Shown piece after piece: positions 7,697 through 15,041 of a stretch of 64,000 nucleotides of DNA. The DNA is from a virus. The notes under the pieces were generated by a model. It was not told where the DNA came from and made no database searches. It worked only from the letters and a program-made list of their open reading frames with translations. A program made the translations under genes and the position numbers. Every line of letters starts with the position of its first letter. Position 1 is the stretch's first letter. The DNA lies in the IMG/VR virus record IMGVR_UViG_3300024323_000001, positions 1-64,000 of that record; one strand, 5' to 3'.

Positions 7697-8513
7697 CCCA
7701 CGACGCTACCATCTGGTCGTAGCTTATGTCAGAGGCTTCCCACCGCGGCGCGTTCTGCTCGCTCGGACGCTCCAAGGGCTCTAGGTTCTCTCGCGTGGAC
7801 CAGTCGTGCATCGCCCACAGATTGAACAGGGTGGACATCACCCTATCATCGTGGCGGCCGTAGCGCGCTTCACCGATTAGGGTCCAGAGGTCCGAGACGC
7901 AGTCGGCCATCTCCTCGACGAGCCACTTCGACTTAAGCACGACGCCGTACTTCTGGATGTGATGGAGTCCGCGCATCCACAAATCCTTATTGGCGGAGCG
8001 TGACGAGTACCACCAATACTGTTGAGTGCGGCGGACGGCGGCGGAGCCCCACTGCGTCCACTGCCACAGATTCGTGTAGGCGTAGCGGTCTACGAGTTCG
8101 CGGAGCGTGACCGCTCCAGGCCCCGTAACCTCTCCAATGAGTAGAGCCTGACCGTCCTCATGGCTTCCCCCGTACAGTAGTCCAATAGTCGCAGCAATTG
8201 GGGCGATGTCGATAGCGTCAACCGGGGCAGCGAATTCAGCCACCTGCACGTCTTGACGTCCGTCTCGTCCAGCACGAAACACCTCGATACACGCATTATC
8301 TGTGTCGAGGTCGGCCTCGGTTCGGAACTCTCTGGACCAACCGGCACGTCCAACTGTAGGGTCAACAGACACGACGTAAGTGGAGTCATTGCGAGGTTCC
8401 TCCCACACGAACAGGATTCCCCGTTCGTCTTCGTCGTCCGCTGAGTAGGGCGTGACGGTCCTGTTTCCAACTCTCCACGATTTGGGCTCGGTTGTCATTC
8501 GCCTTCGCGCCAC
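7665..8513 (-). CDS. Terminase large subunit, nuclease half (282 aa)
   Basis: This is an RNase H-like terminase nuclease domain as a separate gene. Three acidic motifs are visible: YVVSVDPTVG (Asp51), LLIGEVTGPG (Glu128) and the typical ARYGRHDDRVMSTLFNLWA (Asp222/Asp223). It would cut concatemeric DNA at the start and end of packaging. In most phages this domain is the C-terminal half of TerL, fused to the ATPase; here the ATPase is a separate gene at 9800-11011 and a glycosyltransferase-methyltransferase gene lies between. The start overlaps the end of that gene by 19 bases. The two halves sum to 685 residues, a normal TerL size. Confidence 0.85.
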   Translation of the reverse strand: MARRRMTTEPKSWRVGNRTVTPYSADDEDERGILFVWEEPRNDSTYVVSVDPTVGRAGWSREFRTEADLDTDNACIEVFRAGRDGRQDVQVAEFAAPVDAIDIAPIAATIGLLYGGSHEDGQALLIGEVTGPGAVTLRELVDRYAYTNLWQWTQWGSAAVRRTQQYWWYSSRSANKDLWMRGLHHIQKYGVVLKSKWLVEEMADCVSDLWTLIGEARYGRHDDRVMSTLFNLWAMHDWSTRENLEPLERPSEQNAPRWEASDISYDQMVASWDERVAALGDD

Positions 8514-9799
8514 ATCCAGATGGAATCGACTGCGAGCTTCGCCTTGGGAAGAAGTTCGTTGACTGCCCTCTTTACACCAGGGAACACATCGTTAGAGCCG
8601 TCCGTGCCCTTCTGTTCGTAGTCGTGCCCACAAATAACTCCACCTTTGGCTAAGTGCGGGAGCCATGCTTCAATATCAGCCTTAATATCTTCATAGTCAT
8701 GCCCAGCGTCTATAAATATCATGTCGAATTTGTCGCCATTGAGCGACTGAGCGGCGTTTAGTGATGTACCCCGCAACACCGTCAGATTCGTGTGCTCCCC
8801 AAGATTCCGCATGAACTCCTCGAACAGATAATCAGTAGGCATCACGCTCAAGATACGCTGCCCGGCGATTTCCATTGCACGCCGAGTGTCTGCGTCGCCA
8901 CCCCAAGTATCAACGGCAGTAACGCGGCCCTTCGTGTTCTGCACCAGCGCCTTCGTCGAGCGCCCTTGGAAGGAGCCAATCTCGACGATGTTCGAACTCA
9001 CCTTGGCCCACTGGGCGAGCCATGCCAGTTCTAAGGGAGACATCCACCCGTCAATCTTGAGGGCGTCGCGAATGTCCATGATATGGGGGACCGGGGGCCA
9101 GAAGGGGTAGCTGTCCTCGGTGAGCGTGAACGCATTCCCCTGCTGGTCGTAGTGGCGGCAGAGGATTCCACCGTGCGCGAGGATACGATGCCCTGCCGCC
9201 TTGGCCTTCTTGCAGAAGAAGATATCGTCAGTCATCTCGCCCTTGTGGAGGATCTCGTTCACGTCCTTGGGCTCGGCATAGACACCGGCTTCCTTCTCTT
9301 CCTCCAAGGTGTTGAGGTCGCGGAACCACGGCTTCGGAAGCGTCGAGAACACGCTCGTCCGAATCACGATGCAAGCGGTCGCTATCTCATCGACCTCGAA
9401 TATCTCTCCCACCTTCCATTTCCAGTAAGGTCCGCCGCTGGAACCTTTGAAGAGCATCGGGTCAGCGTTCACTCCCTTCGCCGTAACAATGCCGCCGATC
9501 ACGTCAAATTCGTCGTGCATCTCCAGTTCGCGGACCATGAGCATCGGAGCGTCCGCTGGTGGCACCACGTCGTCGTCGAGCATCATCACGTACTTAGACT
9601 TCAGCTCGATGGCCTTCTCAATTATCTCCTCACGTGCCTGCTCGCGAGGCTTCCCCTGCACCGGATAGAGCGCGTGCTTGATATTCATGGGCCAGCACAG
9701 GGCAGAGAGCGTGACGGCCCACATCGGCGGGACGTAGCGCCCGGCGAACGGCAGCCCTAACAGCACCTTCATGTTGTAGTCGTCGGGATTGAATGGCAT
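8495..9799 (-). CDS. Glycosyltransferase (GT-A)-class I methyltransferase fusion inserted between the terminase halves (434 aa)
   Basis: The N-terminal half (about 1-250) is a GT-A fold glycosyltransferase: a start like KVLLGLPFAGRYVPP, a metal-binding acidic triplet at MMLDDDVVPP (75-77), and an acceptor-side motif EMTDDIFFCKKAKAAGH (188-204). The C-terminal half (about 255-434) is a class I SAM methyltransferase of the Methyltransf_24 type: EIGSFQGRS glycine motif (273-281), FIDAGHDYED (362-371) and GGVICGHDY. Together they could transfer and methylate a sugar on a virion, DNA or host surface glycan; the substrate cannot be told from sequence. The start ATG directly follows the stop of the terminase ATPase gene and the end overlaps the terminase nuclease start. 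Confidence 0.85.
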   Translation of the reverse strand: MPFNPDDYNMKVLLGLPFAGRYVPPMWAVTLSALCWPMNIKHALYPVQGKPREQAREEIIEKAIELKSKYVMMLDDDVVPPADAPMLMVRELEMHDEFDVIGGIVTAKGVNADPMLFKGSSGGPYWKWKVGEIFEVDEIATACIVIRTSVFSTLPKPWFRDLNTLEEEKEAGVYAEPKDVNEILHKGEMTDDIFFCKKAKAAGHRILAHGGILCRHYDQQGNAFTLTEDSYPFWPPVPHIMDIRDALKIDGWMSPLELAWLAQWAKVSSNIVEIGSFQGRSTKALVQNTKGRVTAVDTWGGDADTRRAMEIAGQRILSVMPTDYLFEEFMRNLGEHTNLTVLRGTSLNAAQSLNGDKFDMIFIDAGHDYEDIKADIEAWLPHLAKGGVICGHDYEQKGTDGSNDVFPGVKRAVNELLPKAKLAVDSIWMWREGE

Positions 9800-11011
9800 C
9801 TAGGCTACCCTCTCTACGTCGATTTTATATCCCTGCGCTTCTACGACTCGCTGACGGTAGTGCTCAAGGCACTCGAATCCGAAGGCCGACTTCTGGCGGT
9901 GCTGGAACGACTCTTCGATGGTGGCGCAGTAATTGGTGTAGAACACCGCGAGGTTATTCGATAGGTAGTATTCATCACGCGTGGATTGCCACCAATACAA
10001 CTGTTCCTTAGTGAGCATCACGTCTCGCCCGACGTACTTACGCGAGGTCTCATTCACCCGTTGGGCGTGGAGCATCGCCTCATCACTGGGCTTCCAGTCA
10101 GTGGGCGGAGTCGCCCGATACTTCTTCAGCTCGGCGTACCACGGAATGAAGACTAGGTGCCATCTGCGGAGCCTGTGCTCGGAGAGCTTCTTGACCTGTT
10201 GGTGCCACCAGTTCCCACGGCCTTGAGCAGTCGATTCCAGAAGCGCAAACGCCCGGAGGGATTGCGGTATTGTGGGCATCCAGTCATGTTCAATGATTCC
10301 AGGGTAGGGCCATGAAGCACATTCAGTGAGATGCGTAACGTCGAACTGGCGACCTTGCCCGAGTCCGCTCTTTTGAGTTCCAAGCTGATAGATGACACGG
10401 CTTCCCAGCTTATCGAAAAAGATGTGCTGAGCTTTCTCATCGAATCCAATGGAAGGGCGGAGATAAAATGGCAGGTTGTCGATGATGAGTTTGTCTCGGT
10501 CATAAAGCTCCAGTACCTTATCGTCGTCGATCGAGGCGGCCATCGCCCTAGTGTGTTCGCGAGCGGTCATCGCGTGAACGCTGATGGCGCGGCCGAGCGC
10601 AGTGGCGCCGAGCTGCCGGGCCTTGTGTAGAAAGATGAGGATTCCATCGACGCTCTCCCCACGCGAAGCCATATCGACCATCTCGTCTTCGAGGCGGGCG
10701 ATGAACCGGAGGAGAATCTCTTGAGATTCCCATGGCGACGAGAACGTCTCGAGGCCCCCTTGGTCTACCAGCAGGTGAGCGTAGCGCGTGAGCCAGTAGC
10801 GGAAGTCGATCATCGACAGGAGCTGCTCGTTGCGAATGAACGCTCTCTCCTCTGCGTTGAGGTCGCGCGCGAGCTGGCCGTCTTCCTTGACGAGTCGCTG
10901 GAGGTCGGCCTTGCGCTGCATCACCTCGGGGATGTCGTAGCGCCTAAGCGTCAGCTTAGTGGCCGCTTCGACCTTCGATTGCGAGCGTTCGATGAGTCGC
11001 GTCGAGTACAT
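9800..11011 (-). CDS. terL: Terminase large subunit, ATPase half (403 aa)
   Basis: This is the packaging motor ATPase. The Walker A equivalent is FLHKARQLGATALGRA (130-138), a variant of the KxRQxGxT motif of phage TerL. A Walker B-like strand ends at HLTECASWP (Glu230), and the coupling motif is LLESTAQGRGNWWHQ (EST at 259-261). The chain stops after YCATIEESFQHRQKSAF..., exactly where the linker to the nuclease domain is expected. The stop TAG is followed at once by the ATG of the glycosyltransferase-methyltransferase gene, and the nuclease domain is a separate gene beyond that. The start ATG abuts the TAA of a small zinc-ribbon gene. Confidence 0.87.
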   Translation of the reverse strand: MYSTRLIERSQSKVEAATKLTLRRYDIPEVMQRKADLQRLVKEDGQLARDLNAEERAFIRNEQLLSMIDFRYWLTRYAHLLVDQGGLETFSSPWESQEILLRFIARLEDEMVDMASRGESVDGILIFLHKARQLGATALGRAISVHAMTAREHTRAMAASIDDDKVLELYDRDKLIIDNLPFYLRPSIGFDEKAQHIFFDKLGSRVIYQLGTQKSGLGQGRQFDVTHLTECASWPYPGIIEHDWMPTIPQSLRAFALLESTAQGRGNWWHQQVKKLSEHRLRRWHLVFIPWYAELKKYRATPPTDWKPSDEAMLHAQRVNETSRKYVGRDVMLTKEQLYWWQSTRDEYYLSNNLAVFYTNYCATIEESFQHRQKSAFGFECLEHYRQRVVEAQGYKIDVERVA

Positions 11012-11221
11012 TTATTTTTGGTCCGCGAATCTGCTACTTCCCCACACATGCTCAAAATCTTCACCGCACTTGGGACAGCGTATAGCAGAATGTTCTCCGC
11101 AGAGTTCACATCCCACTACACTATCAGTCCACTCTTCAGTAGGGCTTATTTCTCCACATTCTGGGCAACGAACGTCTTTCACTTCCTCATCCACAAATAA
11201 ATCCATGTTGTCCGGTCTCAT
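11012..11221 (-). CDS. Small double zinc-ribbon protein (69 aa)
   Basis: Three CxxC knuckles are visible (CPECGE, CELCGE, CPKCGE), suggesting at least one structural zinc site. The start overlaps the previous stop (ATGA) and the stop abuts the terminase ATPase start. Many phages carry such mini zinc ribbons; no specific function is known to me. Confidence 0.75.
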   Translation of the reverse strand: MRPDNMDLFVDEEVKDVRCPECGEISPTEEWTDSVVGCELCGEHSAIRCPKCGEDFEHVWGSSRFADQK

Positions 11222-11469
11222 GGCACAATCTCCGCATCCTCACTGTCGTCAATCTCTATGCGCTTCCGCGCCTCGTCCAATTCGCGCTTCATCGTGGTCT
11301 CATCGTCGCTGTAGGTGACGCCGGGCGGCTCGCCCTTCAATTCCTTCGACTCGACGGGAGCGACGCGGTGGCCGTAAGCGTACTCTAGGTGGAGTTCGAG
11401 AGCGTGGGCGATTCGTTTCAGCTCACGGACAAGGAGCTTCACGTCACTGTTGATTTCGATGAGGCTCAT
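11218..11469 (-). CDS. Small helical protein (83 aa)
   Basis: I chose ATG at 11469, which overlaps the stop of the small membrane gene (ATGA), rather than the longer frame to 11571, whose N-terminus would be a Cys/Arg-rich shadow. The product (MSLIEINSDVKLLVRELKRIAH...) is helical with an acidic C-terminus. Unknown function. Confidence 0.65.
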   Translation of the reverse strand: MSLIEINSDVKLLVRELKRIAHALELHLEYAYGHRVAPVESKELKGEPPGVTYSDDETTMKRELDEARKRIEIDDSEDAEIVP

Positions 11470-11588
11470 TCGAGGAACACCACGATGGAGCCGAGCACAT
11501 AGAGCGCGACGAACACAGCACGTGCCCAGCCCTCGAGCATCCTCAGCAGCGCCACGAGGACGATGAACCACGCGATGAACTCAATCAT
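11466..11588 (-). CDS. Tiny membrane protein (40 aa)
   Basis: The product is nearly all hydrophobic, with two predicted membrane stretches (FIAWFIVLVALLRML and AVFVALYVLGSIVVFL). It is coupled by ATGA overlaps on both sides, which supports expression. It could be a holin-like or membrane-modulating peptide, but its place before terminase is unusual for lysis. Confidence 0.6.
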   Translation of the reverse strand: MIEFIAWFIVLVALLRMLEGWARAVFVALYVLGSIVVFLE

Positions 11589-11746
11589 GACGCACGCTCC
11601 AATATCCTGTTCCGTAGAGAAGCGCATCTTGGATAGCCTGAGTCACCGCCGGGATATTCCATCCACCGAAACAACCGATTAATCGCACGGTAGTATTGGC
11701 GTGTCCAGCTTCGGTCATTACCTGTTGGGAATACGTGGACGCTCAC
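11585..11746 (-). CDS. Small basic protein (53 aa), GTG start
   Basis: I chose GTG at 11746 because it overlaps the stop of the preceding membrane gene (GTGA); an in-frame GTG also exists at 11767. The product is Arg/Tyr/Trp-rich (TGNDRSWTRQYYRAINRLFRW). Unknown function; the evidence is tight packing only. Confidence 0.5.
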   Translation of the reverse strand: MSVHVFPTGNDRSWTRQYYRAINRLFRWMEYPGGDSGYPRCASLRNRILERAS

Positions 11747-11868
11747 GGTCTCACCCCGTTGTTCCACATCCCATAGACCTCCCAGACGACGAACCCGAGC
11801 AAGATAAAGCCGACGACGATGATTACCTTTTGGAGCGTCGAGTGCCTTGGCTCAAGTGGGTGGGTCAT
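11743..11868 (-). CDS. Tiny single-span membrane protein (41 aa)
   Basis: One hydrophobic segment (VIIVVGFILLGFVVWEVYG) follows a short polar N-terminus (MTHPLEPRHS). The start overlaps the stop of the TerS-like gene (ATGA). Function unknown. Confidence 0.6.
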   Translation of the reverse strand: MTHPLEPRHSTLQKVIIVVGFILLGFVVWEVYGMWNNGVRP

Positions 11869-12554
11869 TTCACGGGCTCCACTTTCACGTCGAGAACGTC
11901 ACGCACGCTAGCCATGGAGTCCTCCATCGTCGGAGCGCCGCCGTTGTTATTCTGAATAGCGACGAGCGGCCCGCGGTTCCCAGTCAGTTTCATCGTCTCG
12001 AAGAGGAGCTTGCGAGAATCAGCGTCCCCGACCTGCCTAATCGTGCCGACGCCATCGCACACAAGACACTTCTTCCACATCCCCCGGCCCTCGTCGTCGA
12101 GCTTCTGCAACACCACCTTCTTCTTTGTGTCTGGGTCCTCGACTATCTCGGTGACCGCGATGACCTTCGTCCCCTCGCAATTGGAGCAGGTCACCTCCTT
12201 GGACTTCGAGTCGATGGCGACGTCCTCGAGCACCTGAGGGACGTGGGCGCTCATCTTGAGCAACCCCTCGTCGAGCCGATAGCGCTGGATATAGTGCAGG
12301 ACTTGAGGGTAGGTGAGGCCGACGTCCTTCGCCAATTTGGGCAGAGAGTGCTTCCTGAAGGCGGGATCCATGAGCCGCATGAGAAGTTGCTGCGCTCGTT
12401 CATCCGGGGCGGCGTCCATGGCCCGCTCAAGCTCCGCACGTGGCACGGAGGCTTCGAGGCGGCGGAAGACCTTGTCGGTGTAGGGCTTTCCCTTTAGGGG
12501 GACCAATTTCATCTCACCTGTCTTAGGGTCCTTGACTGCGCGGCGGCCGGCCAT
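11865..12554 (-). CDS. Probable terminase small subunit (HTH plus CxxC zinc motif, 229 aa)
   Basis: I chose the ATG at 12554, which overlaps the upstream stop (TAATG); GTG at 12560 is also in frame. Residues about 30-90 are helical and contain a helix-turn-helix-like stretch (LPKLAKDVGLTYPQVLHYIQ). Residues about 115-175 carry two DnaJ-type CxxCxG half sites (CSNCEG and CLVCDG), so a zinc site is likely. A DNA-binding protein of this size just upstream of TerL is most simply the terminase small subunit that recognises the packaging site. A late transcription regulator is the alternative. Confidence 0.6.
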   Translation of the reverse strand: MAGRRAVKDPKTGEMKLVPLKGKPYTDKVFRRLEASVPRAELERAMDAAPDERAQQLLMRLMDPAFRKHSLPKLAKDVGLTYPQVLHYIQRYRLDEGLLKMSAHVPQVLEDVAIDSKSKEVTCSNCEGTKVIAVTEIVEDPDTKKKVVLQKLDDEGRGMWKKCLVCDGVGTIRQVGDADSRKLLFETMKLTGNRGPLVAIQNNNGGAPTMEDSMASVRDVLDVKVEPVK

Positions 12555-12838
12555 TACCACTCCACCGTTGCTCGAATATTGAAACGCTCCGCGTAGGGCG
12601 TCCCTTCGAGATGATGGGAGTTCTCGAACACGAATTCATCATCCTCTAACTTCGGGTCGGGCTTCACGGAAGCGTTCATAAATTGGGTAATTCGCCCATC
12701 GGGATGCTGGAAGTTGAGATACCAGTCCTGTTCCACCATTTTCAGGTGAAGGGGGATTGAGACCCTGAGTGTGTCGGGTTCCTCGTTCCCATAGGAAACG
12801 GCGTAGTAGGCGTTGAAGAGGGACTTGAGGAGGCTCAA
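12554..12838 (-). CDS. Hypothetical protein (94 aa), probable TTG start
   Basis: The frame opens with TTG overlapping the upstream TGA (TTGA), and its stop overlaps the TerS-like start. The product has a beta-rich core (LRVSIPLHLKMVEQDWYLNF) and an acidic C-terminal half. No family recognised. Confidence 0.65.
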   Translation of the reverse strand: MSLLKSLFNAYYAVSYGNEEPDTLRVSIPLHLKMVEQDWYLNFQHPDGRITQFMNASVKPDPKLEDDEFVFENSHHLEGTPYAERFNIRATVEW

Positions 12839-13026
12839 AGCTCTGCCCCATCAGGCCATCCCTGAATCTCTTTGCCTGTTTTGAGCGGACTATCCGCGAT
12901 TCCCTTCAAAGCGCGCTCGCAGTTATAGCAAATCGTGCGCGGGTCGATCTTGCGGGCGTTATATTCCTTGTGGCAGTTCGAGCACTCGCGCCACCCGTAA
13001 TCCTGAAAACTAGGATTAAGACTCAT
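12835..13026 (-). CDS. Small zinc-finger protein (63 aa)
   Basis: I chose ATG at 13026, which overlaps the end of the HTH gene by 11 bases. Two CxxC pairs (CSNCHK and CYNCER) spaced by about 14 residues form a typical zinc ribbon. Function unknown; it could be a DNA or RNA binding partner of the adjacent HTH protein. Confidence 0.65.
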   Translation of the reverse strand: MSLNPSFQDYGWRECSNCHKEYNARKIDPRTICYNCERALKGIADSPLKTGKEIQGWPDGAEL

Positions 13027-13264
13027 CACGGACCTCCACATATTCCAGTTTCCGCCGATATCCCAGCTTGCGGGCGAGTTTCGCGCTAATCTCCCGGCGA
13101 CCGCCCGTGATGTCACTTAGGTAGGATTGGCTGATTTCCAGCTCCTCGGCCACCAGCTTCCACGATTCGTGCTTATCGTAGAGAGAGTAAATTTTATCCA
13201 TCGCCGGATTGTCGCTCATACGCTTATCGAGGGAACGATACTTCAATTCGCTGATTTGCGTCAA
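13016..13264 (-). CDS. HTH regulator heading the late operon (82 aa)
   Basis: The C-terminal half has a clear helix-turn-helix of the Cro/CI type: WKLVAEELEISQSYLSDITGG, then RREISAKLARKLGY. The frame can start at TTG 13264 or at ATG 13219 (67 aa); neither has a convincing ribosome site. It is the first gene of the long minus-strand transcript and faces an AT-rich palindromic region (13348-13365), so it probably regulates the late or divergent early promoters. That role is inference. Confidence 0.7.
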   Translation of the reverse strand: MTQISELKYRSLDKRMSDNPAMDKIYSLYDKHESWKLVAEELEISQSYLSDITGGRREISAKLARKLGYRRKLEYVEVRDES

Positions 13265-13347
13265 GCCTTAATTTGGAAATTTTTTACAGAAAAGCGCACG
13301 ACTGGTTCGCGGTTTCAGGGTGGGGTGGGGTACCCCTTGTGAAAATG

Positions 13348-13365
13348 ATTGGATATTATACCAAT
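13348..13365. promoter_or_regulatory. ATTGG-N8-CCAAT palindrome in AT-rich control region
   Basis: An inverted repeat (ATTGG, 8 AT bases, CCAAT) lies in the most AT-rich stretch of the area, with further ACCAA/TTGGT half sites just downstream (to about 13396). TATAAT-like hexamers occur on both strands but without a good -35 at normal spacing. Most likely an operator or activator-dependent promoter for the late operon. Confidence 0.45.
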
Positions 13366-13437
13366 TATAATACTATTACTGGTTGGTACACTCTGGGGCG
13401 CTGCGAGCTGGCGCACGTTAGGCGCGCTCTAGCGTGA

Positions 13438-13779
13438 TTACTTATCAGTATTCAAGTCGAAAGGGTTAGGATAATGACAATCAGCGATATCATCCGGACA
13501 ATCAGTAAAGGTATTGACGCGGCCGCCGGACTTATACGCTGCGAGCTCGGCACAAGTGATGTCGAACGGCGCGCGGCGAGTGCCGCGTGGCATCGTAAGG
13601 ATGCGCGATCCGTGTGCGAATGTCCGCTCGCACTTGCCGCAGTGCAATTCCCATGACTCATCGTTCCATTTGGTCTGGTGGACTGTGCGACACTTTGGGC
13701 ATACCCAGGTTATAGTACCGCGTATGCGGACTACTGGGAGCGGATTCGCCCATAGATGTGCCTGAGAGGTCGCTGCCAT
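13438..13779 (-). CDS. Zinc-ribbon protein (113 aa)
   Basis: I chose the ATG at 13779 (MAATSQAHLW...); the frame can extend to 13854. A zinc ribbon is visible (CPKC near residue 26 and CGKC near 46), followed by a basic segment. It stands apart from the late operon, with its own 5' region shared with the divergent early promoter at 13893. A transcription-related role is plausible but unproven. Confidence 0.6.
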   Translation of the reverse strand: MAATSQAHLWANPLPVVRIRGTITWVCPKCRTVHQTKWNDESWELHCGKCERTFAHGSRILTMPRGTRRAPFDITCAELAAYKSGGRVNTFTDCPDDIADCHYPNPFDLNTDK

Positions 13780-13892
13780 CGTTGGTATCCAATATCTAGA
13801 GTAGCATGGTCGCTGGGGCCAGGGCGAGAGTGTCTCATTGTGAGATATCCACACTCGCTCTAACTATTTTAGTCCTAGTACCGAAATAGTGC

Positions 13893-13921
13893 TTGACAGT
13901 AGAATCTAATATAATCATAAT
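13893..13921 (+). promoter_or_regulatory. Sigma70-like early promoter
   Basis: TTGACA at 13893-13898, exactly 17 bases, then CATAAT at 13916-13921. The first early gene starts at 13945 behind a TTGGAGG ribosome site. This is the best promoter upstream of the early operon. Confidence 0.75.
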
Positions 13922-13944
13922 TGGCGTATTGGAGGTTACACCAC

Positions 13945-14172
13945 ATGAACTCTCGCAGCACAGTCACTCTCGCCGATGGATACAACGGCCATACCGCACG
14001 TTTCTACACCAAGCCACTTGAGACCGATGGCGACCTAGTTAAGCTCGCTTGCGCTGAACCTGGACGCGAGTATCTGATTCGCTGGGCGCACAAACAGACA
14101 GTATGTGAGGCATTCTTGCGTGAGTTGCGGGGCAGCTCCACGCCCGAGCATCACGCGACCGTCCTGCCGTAG
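13945..14172 (+). CDS. First early gene, unknown (75 aa)
   Basis: ATG at 13945 has TTGGAGG upstream and lies 24 bases after the -10 box, so this should be the first protein made from the early promoter. The product (MNSRSTVTLADGYNGHTARF...) is mixed alpha/beta without a recognised family. First-made small phage proteins often act on host functions, which makes it a candidate takeover factor by position only. Confidence 0.7.
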   Translation: MNSRSTVTLADGYNGHTARFYTKPLETDGDLVKLACAEPGREYLIRWAHKQTVCEAFLRELRGSSTPEHHATVLP

Positions 14173-14178
14173 CGGGGC

Positions 14179-14224
14179 GATTGCCTTGCGCGATGCGTCC
14201 GACGCGGGTTTGGCGCATCACGCA
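14179..14224 (+). repeat. Intergenic hairpin element, copy 1
   Basis: GATTGCCTTGC (14179-14189) is followed by a hairpin GATGCG/CGCATC (14192-14197 with 14214-14219), extended by outer TGCG/CGCA pairs. It sits between a stop codon and the next ribosome site. Related elements are at 14692, 14987 and 15421. Confidence 0.65.
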
Positions 14225-14251
14225 ACACAATCTACGAAAGGAGTCATACCA

Positions 14252-14689
14252 ATGCGAACAGACGCAACGATTGACCGCAAGCAAGTAATCTGCAAGAAGT
14301 CTTCTTACCTCGGATTCAGCAAGGTCACAGCACGAACAGGCGATATGGTTGTCTACTCTGAGGGTACGGAGTGGGGGACGCATGTTGGCCGAGTTATTGG
14401 CCGAATCGCCTACGCTCCAGCGTTGGGTAATGAGCAACCAATCCGCAATTACCTAATAGTCGCGTCACTGTCTAATGACTTGACGTTCGTTGGCGAGCGT
14501 TGGGTTAACCCTGAAGACGTGTCGCAAGTGTTTGCCGTGCGACCGGAGACAGCGAAGTTACTCGCGTTCTTCCTCTCGCCAGAGTTCGGGCATGAGTCGG
14601 TTGATAATCTGCGGCGCTGGACCGAGTCAGGGTTTGCGACCGTGAATGATTGGCTCGCGTATGAGGTCACACACGAACCTGTGAAGTAG
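14252..14689 (+). CDS. Early protein, unknown (145 aa)
   Basis: ATG at 14252 has an AAAGGAG ribosome site. The N-terminal half is beta-rich with a segment like DMVVYSEGTEWGTHVGRVIGR, reminiscent of small SH3-like folds; the C-terminal half is helical. No family recognised. Flanked by two copies of the intergenic hairpin element. Confidence 0.7.
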   Translation: MRTDATIDRKQVICKKSSYLGFSKVTARTGDMVVYSEGTEWGTHVGRVIGRIAYAPALGNEQPIRNYLIVASLSNDLTFVGERWVNPEDVSQVFAVRPETAKLLAFFLSPEFGHESVDNLRRWTESGFATVNDWLAYEVTHEPVK

Positions 14690-14691
14690 TG

Positions 14692-14728
14692 GATTGCCTT
14701 GCTCCGTCCCATTCGCGAGAGTGGGACG
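14692..14728 (+). repeat. Intergenic hairpin element, copy 2
   Basis: GATTGCCTTGC at 14692-14702, then a 7-bp stem CGTCCCA/TGGGACG (14705-14711 with 14722-14728) around a TTCGCGAGAG loop. GGAGGG follows directly, ahead of the ATG at 14745. Confidence 0.7.
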
Positions 14729-14744
14729 TGTGGAGGGTAATCAC

Positions 14745-14981
14745 ATGATGCGAACTGGATATATCTACAGGGTACAGACTGACCGTTTTGGCAATGCGCT
14801 TGTCACGCGCCTGAAGGATAAGGCGAGTGTGTACCTGCAAGGGGATGATGCGGTCGAGATCGAGAGTCAGTTGGACGCGCTGGAGGCGAGTGCTGAGAGC
14901 GGATATCCCAAAGGGCCATTTGAGGATTACGCGTCACACTTGGATGCAGTGCTGGACGCGTACAGTGTTGTGATGGCGTAG
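14745..14981 (+). CDS. Early protein, unknown (78 aa)
   Basis: Two adjacent ATGs (14745, 14748) follow GGAGGG. The product has a beta-strand start (RTGYIYRVQTDRFGNALVTRL) and an acidic helical C-terminus. No family recognised. Confidence 0.65.
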   Translation: MMRTGYIYRVQTDRFGNALVTRLKDKASVYLQGDDAVEIESQLDALEASAESGYPKGPFEDYASHLDAVLDAYSVVMA

Positions 14982-14986
14982 GCCGC

Positions 14987-15024
14987 GATTGCCTTGCGCG
15001 TGCCGATTCGCGAAGAGTCGGCAT
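14987..15024 (+). repeat. Intergenic hairpin element, copy 3
   Basis: GATTGCCTTGC at 14987-14997, then TGCCGA/TCGGCA (15001-15006 with 15018-15023) around the loop TTCGCGAAGAG, nearly the same loop as copy 2. GGAGGG and the ATG at 15042 follow. Confidence 0.7.
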
Positions 15025-15041
15025 CACGGAGGGTCAATCAC

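Noticed and set aside
13893-13915. TTGACA with TATAAT only 11 bases downstream
   Set aside because: Spacing is too short; CATAAT at 17 bases is the better -10 box.
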